The position numbers were made by a program, and so were the translations under genes. Shown piece after piece: positions 5,819-7,617 of a DNA stretch of 7,617 bases (the stretch's first letter is position 1; each line of letters starts with the position of its first letter). Below the pieces are notes generated by a model, which worked only from the letters and a program-made list of their open reading frames with translations, searched no databases and was not told where the DNA came from. This DNA is from Crocinitomicaceae bacterium (GTDB lineage Bacteria; Bacteroidota; Bacteroidia; Flavobacteriales_D; Crocinitomicaceae). Location of the stretch: the NCBI GenBank assembly GCA_027084145.1, contig JALWLM010000073.1, forward strand, positions 1 through 7,617, in the 5' to 3' direction.

Positions 5819-7617
5819 TTAGAAAATAAATATAAACTGTTAATTAAGTCTAAAACAAAGAATATATTATCGTCGCTTGCTTCTTCAAACTTGTAAGATA
5901 CTTTTACGGAAGTATTATTTTTGTTTACTTTTGGGCAGGTTAATTCCAGAGTTCCTTGCCGGTCCTTCATCAGTTTTAACAATGCCTGCTCTTCTTTACT
6001 GAAGACATTCTCAGGAATGTCTTCTACACTTGCACCTGCATTTGCCGTAGCATAGAAAAAACGGTTTTTTGAAATGGATTTCATTAAGTCCCTATTAGGG
6101 AATGTTCTGTCCTTAGCAAAAGCAATATGTTTACTGTTTGTAGCGAAATAAATACCATCTTCAATGAGGATATACAGATCTAGCCCCTCTATTGCACCAT
6201 CTTTGATAATCCATACATCTTTTTCCTTTCGTATTTTACCTTTTTGATCAATTCTGGAAAGAAGATCAAAAGTTCGATGAGTAAACTCTTCTTTTTTAGA
6301 CGAAAAGGCATAGGTAAATATTGGCACATCAATTACAATAGTATCCGTTTTTTCAGTATATTCAAAGGTTTCTTTATTGTATTCAAATGAAACTTTTTCC
6401 GTAGTTACTGTTTCCATACCATTGTAGGTAAAGAAAAAAGAACCCGCATAAGAATTGAATAAGTTGTCTTTATCTAACATTTCATGCATAATTTCCATGA
6501 TGAGAACAGATATAATAGCCTCTGTTCCTCCATTTTTTTCCAAAAGAGGGATAAGCTGTTCTCTTAATTGATTGTAGCTTTCTTTAAAATTGATGTTAGA
6601 AACAAAAACGGCAGAACTGTTTCTTGGGATATATTTGAATATTTTTTTATCCGGTCTTTTACTTGCCATTGCTGTATAAATATTTCCAAGCTTATCATTA
6701 TATTGAATGTCTAAATGCAAATCAATGGATGCTTCATTGATGTTTAAATCCCCTAAAAAATAGTTTCCTTTATATAACTCATAAATTTCAGGGTGAGCAA
6801 AATAGAACATAGAATACAACAAATTATTTTTAGCGTATTTTCCTTTATAAACAGAGTTGTCATAGAAGAAGATTCCATCGGATGTGCTTTTTAATTTTTC
6901 TGCAAATACAGGGAAAAAGGATTTCAAGTTTTCACCGTCGAAAAATAAACTTTGTTCCACAACTTTAATAAGTGCATCTTGTTCTACGACTTCCACAGAA
7001 TCAAGAATATCTTGATAAGTTCTTTTTTCTAATTCTTTTCCATCTCCTTGTATTTCTTTGACCTGTTTGTTTTCTTCTTGCTCTATTACCGGAGTGGTGA
7101 TTGAATATTTTTCATAAAGTTTATTTCCTTCTTTCACCCAAATAGAATCAGCAATTTCTTGAATGTATTGTCTTTGAGGTGAAATCCGTATAAGTACAGC
7201 AGCGTTATTGGTGAGATACATTCGGTTTAATAAAGATTGATATAAGGAGATACCATTAGGCAAATTAGATTTCAACTGCTCATAATCGTCTAGAGCTTCA
7301 AAAAACAGGTTTTCGTCTTTAATCCCCAGTGAAAAACCCGTAATTTCAAAGACTTCATTTTTGCCGGTAAAAAAGATGATTTTTTGTGAAATATCAATCC
7401 CGATTTTTTCAAGATTTTTATCACTAATGGAACCATCAAAAACCTCTTGTTCCAAGTCGCGCATAAATTCATATTGAAGCAGATCGACGAAAGCCAACTT
7501 TTTCAGTATTTCCGGATTATTGATAGCAAAAGCTGAATGACTGTATACCGGAACTAAATCTTCAGAGCGTTGAGCAAGAACGTTGAAAGATAAAAGTAGT
7601 AATAGAACAGAATAGAA
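5815..7617 (-). CDS. Secreted/periplasmic protein of unknown function (start beyond window)
   Basis: Function not recognised. The frame stays open to the last base of the window, giving 600 visible residues. The TTG at 7497 is not a credible start, because codons upstream encode a signal peptide: FYSVLLLLLSFNVLA (visible residues 1-15), then a predicted cleavage before QRSEDL. Only a short Met/Lys start is likely missing. After it comes a segment with IDIS (74-77) and GFSLGI (94-99), then a charged, probably flexible linker rich in Glu, Lys and Gln (about 175-203). A second module includes KYIPRNSSAVFVSNINF (about 328-344) and YAGSFFFTYNG (390-400). The C-terminal part carries alternating beta-like stretches and ends LINSLYLFSK. 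A single internal Cys (near 561) argues against disulphides. It probably acts in the periplasm or outside the cell. It is the first visible gene of a pair with the downstream 447-residue paralogue. DUF4836-like membership is possible but uncertain. Confidence 0.85.
   Translation of the reverse strand, partial: FYSVLLLLLSFNVLAQRSEDLVPVYSHSAFAINNPEILKKLAFVDLLQYEFMRDLEQEVFDGSISDKNLEKIGIDISQKIIFFTGKNEVFEITGFSLGIKDENLFFEALDDYEQLKSNLPNGISLYQSLLNRMYLTNNAAVLIRISPQRQYIQEIADSIWVKEGNKLYEKYSITTPVIEQEENKQVKEIQGDGKELEKRTYQDILDSVEVVEQDALIKVVEQSLFFDGENLKSFFPVFAEKLKSTSDGIFFYDNSVYKGKYAKNNLLYSMFYFAHPEIYELYKGNYFLGDLNINEASIDLHLDIQYNDKLGNIYTAMASKRPDKKIFKYIPRNSSAVFVSNINFKESYNQLREQLIPLLEKNGGTEAIISVLIMEIMHEMLDKDNLFNSYAGSFFFTYNGMETVTTEKVSFEYNKETFEYTEKTDTIVIDVPIFTYAFSSKKEEFTHRTFDLLSRIDQKGKIRKEKDVWIIKDGAIEGLDLYILIEDGIYFATNSKHIAFAKDRTFPNRDLMKSISKNRFFYATANAGASVEDIPENVFSKEEQALLKLMKDRQGTLELTCPKVNKNNTSVKVSYKFEEASDDNIFFVLDLINSLYLFSK
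7573..7617 (-). other. Signal peptide segment (partial) with A|Q cleavage site
   Basis: Reading the minus strand from the window edge gives a run of five leucines, a polar Ser/Asn turn and V-L-A, directly followed by Gln-Arg. This is a classical signal peptidase I pattern with no lipobox Cys. Gln at +1 is the residue Bacteroidota favour after cleavage (the so-called Q-rule, where it is cyclised to pyroglutamate). Only the n-region and the start codon are missing. This segment shows that the gene continues beyond 7497. Confidence 0.8.

Overview
The window reads as chromosomal DNA from a low-GC member of the Bacteroidota, most likely Flavobacteriia-like. The reasons are strong A/T codon bias, no Shine-Dalgarno-like sites before the starts (A-rich leaders instead), a HisKA_2-type histidine kinase, and a secreted protein whose signal peptide ends in A|Q, as is typical of Bacteroidota. 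This placement is inference, since there is no rRNA or marker gene. There are no tRNA or rRNA genes, insertion sequences, CRISPR arrays or phage genes, and there is no non-coding stretch longer than about 5 bases. Genes fill the whole window and both outer genes run off its ends.

Bases 1-4482, plus strand, hold a tightly packed run of three genes. The first is a 5'-truncated membrane sensor histidine kinase with about six membrane helices. The second is a 910-residue molybdopterin formate dehydrogenase catalytic subunit, with a NuoG-like iron-sulfur N-terminus and cysteine in place of selenocysteine. The third is riboflavin synthase (ribE). The kinase and dehydrogenase genes overlap by 20 bases, and the dehydrogenase and ribE are 5 bases apart, so all three are probably on one transcript. 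The dehydrogenase probably passes electrons from formate through five Fe-S clusters to a partner not encoded here. A link with ribE is plausible because earlier riboflavin steps release formate, but it is unproven.

Bases 4475-7617, minus strand, hold two convergently oriented genes joined by an ATGA stop/start overlap. They encode a secreted protein of at least 600 residues (start beyond the window) and a 447-residue membrane-anchored protein. Neither has a function I can name. They share a recognisable layout and look like divergent paralogues of one envelope family. Their operon meets the ribE operon tail to tail with an 8-base overlap of coding sequence.

The most notable observations are: an A-AAA-AAA slippery heptamer immediately before the dehydrogenase stop, with ribE open in the -1 frame; the kinase-formate dehydrogenase-riboflavin synthase neighbourhood without diaphorase subunits; and the tandem envelope paralogues. 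I see no clear sign of a mobile or defence system.
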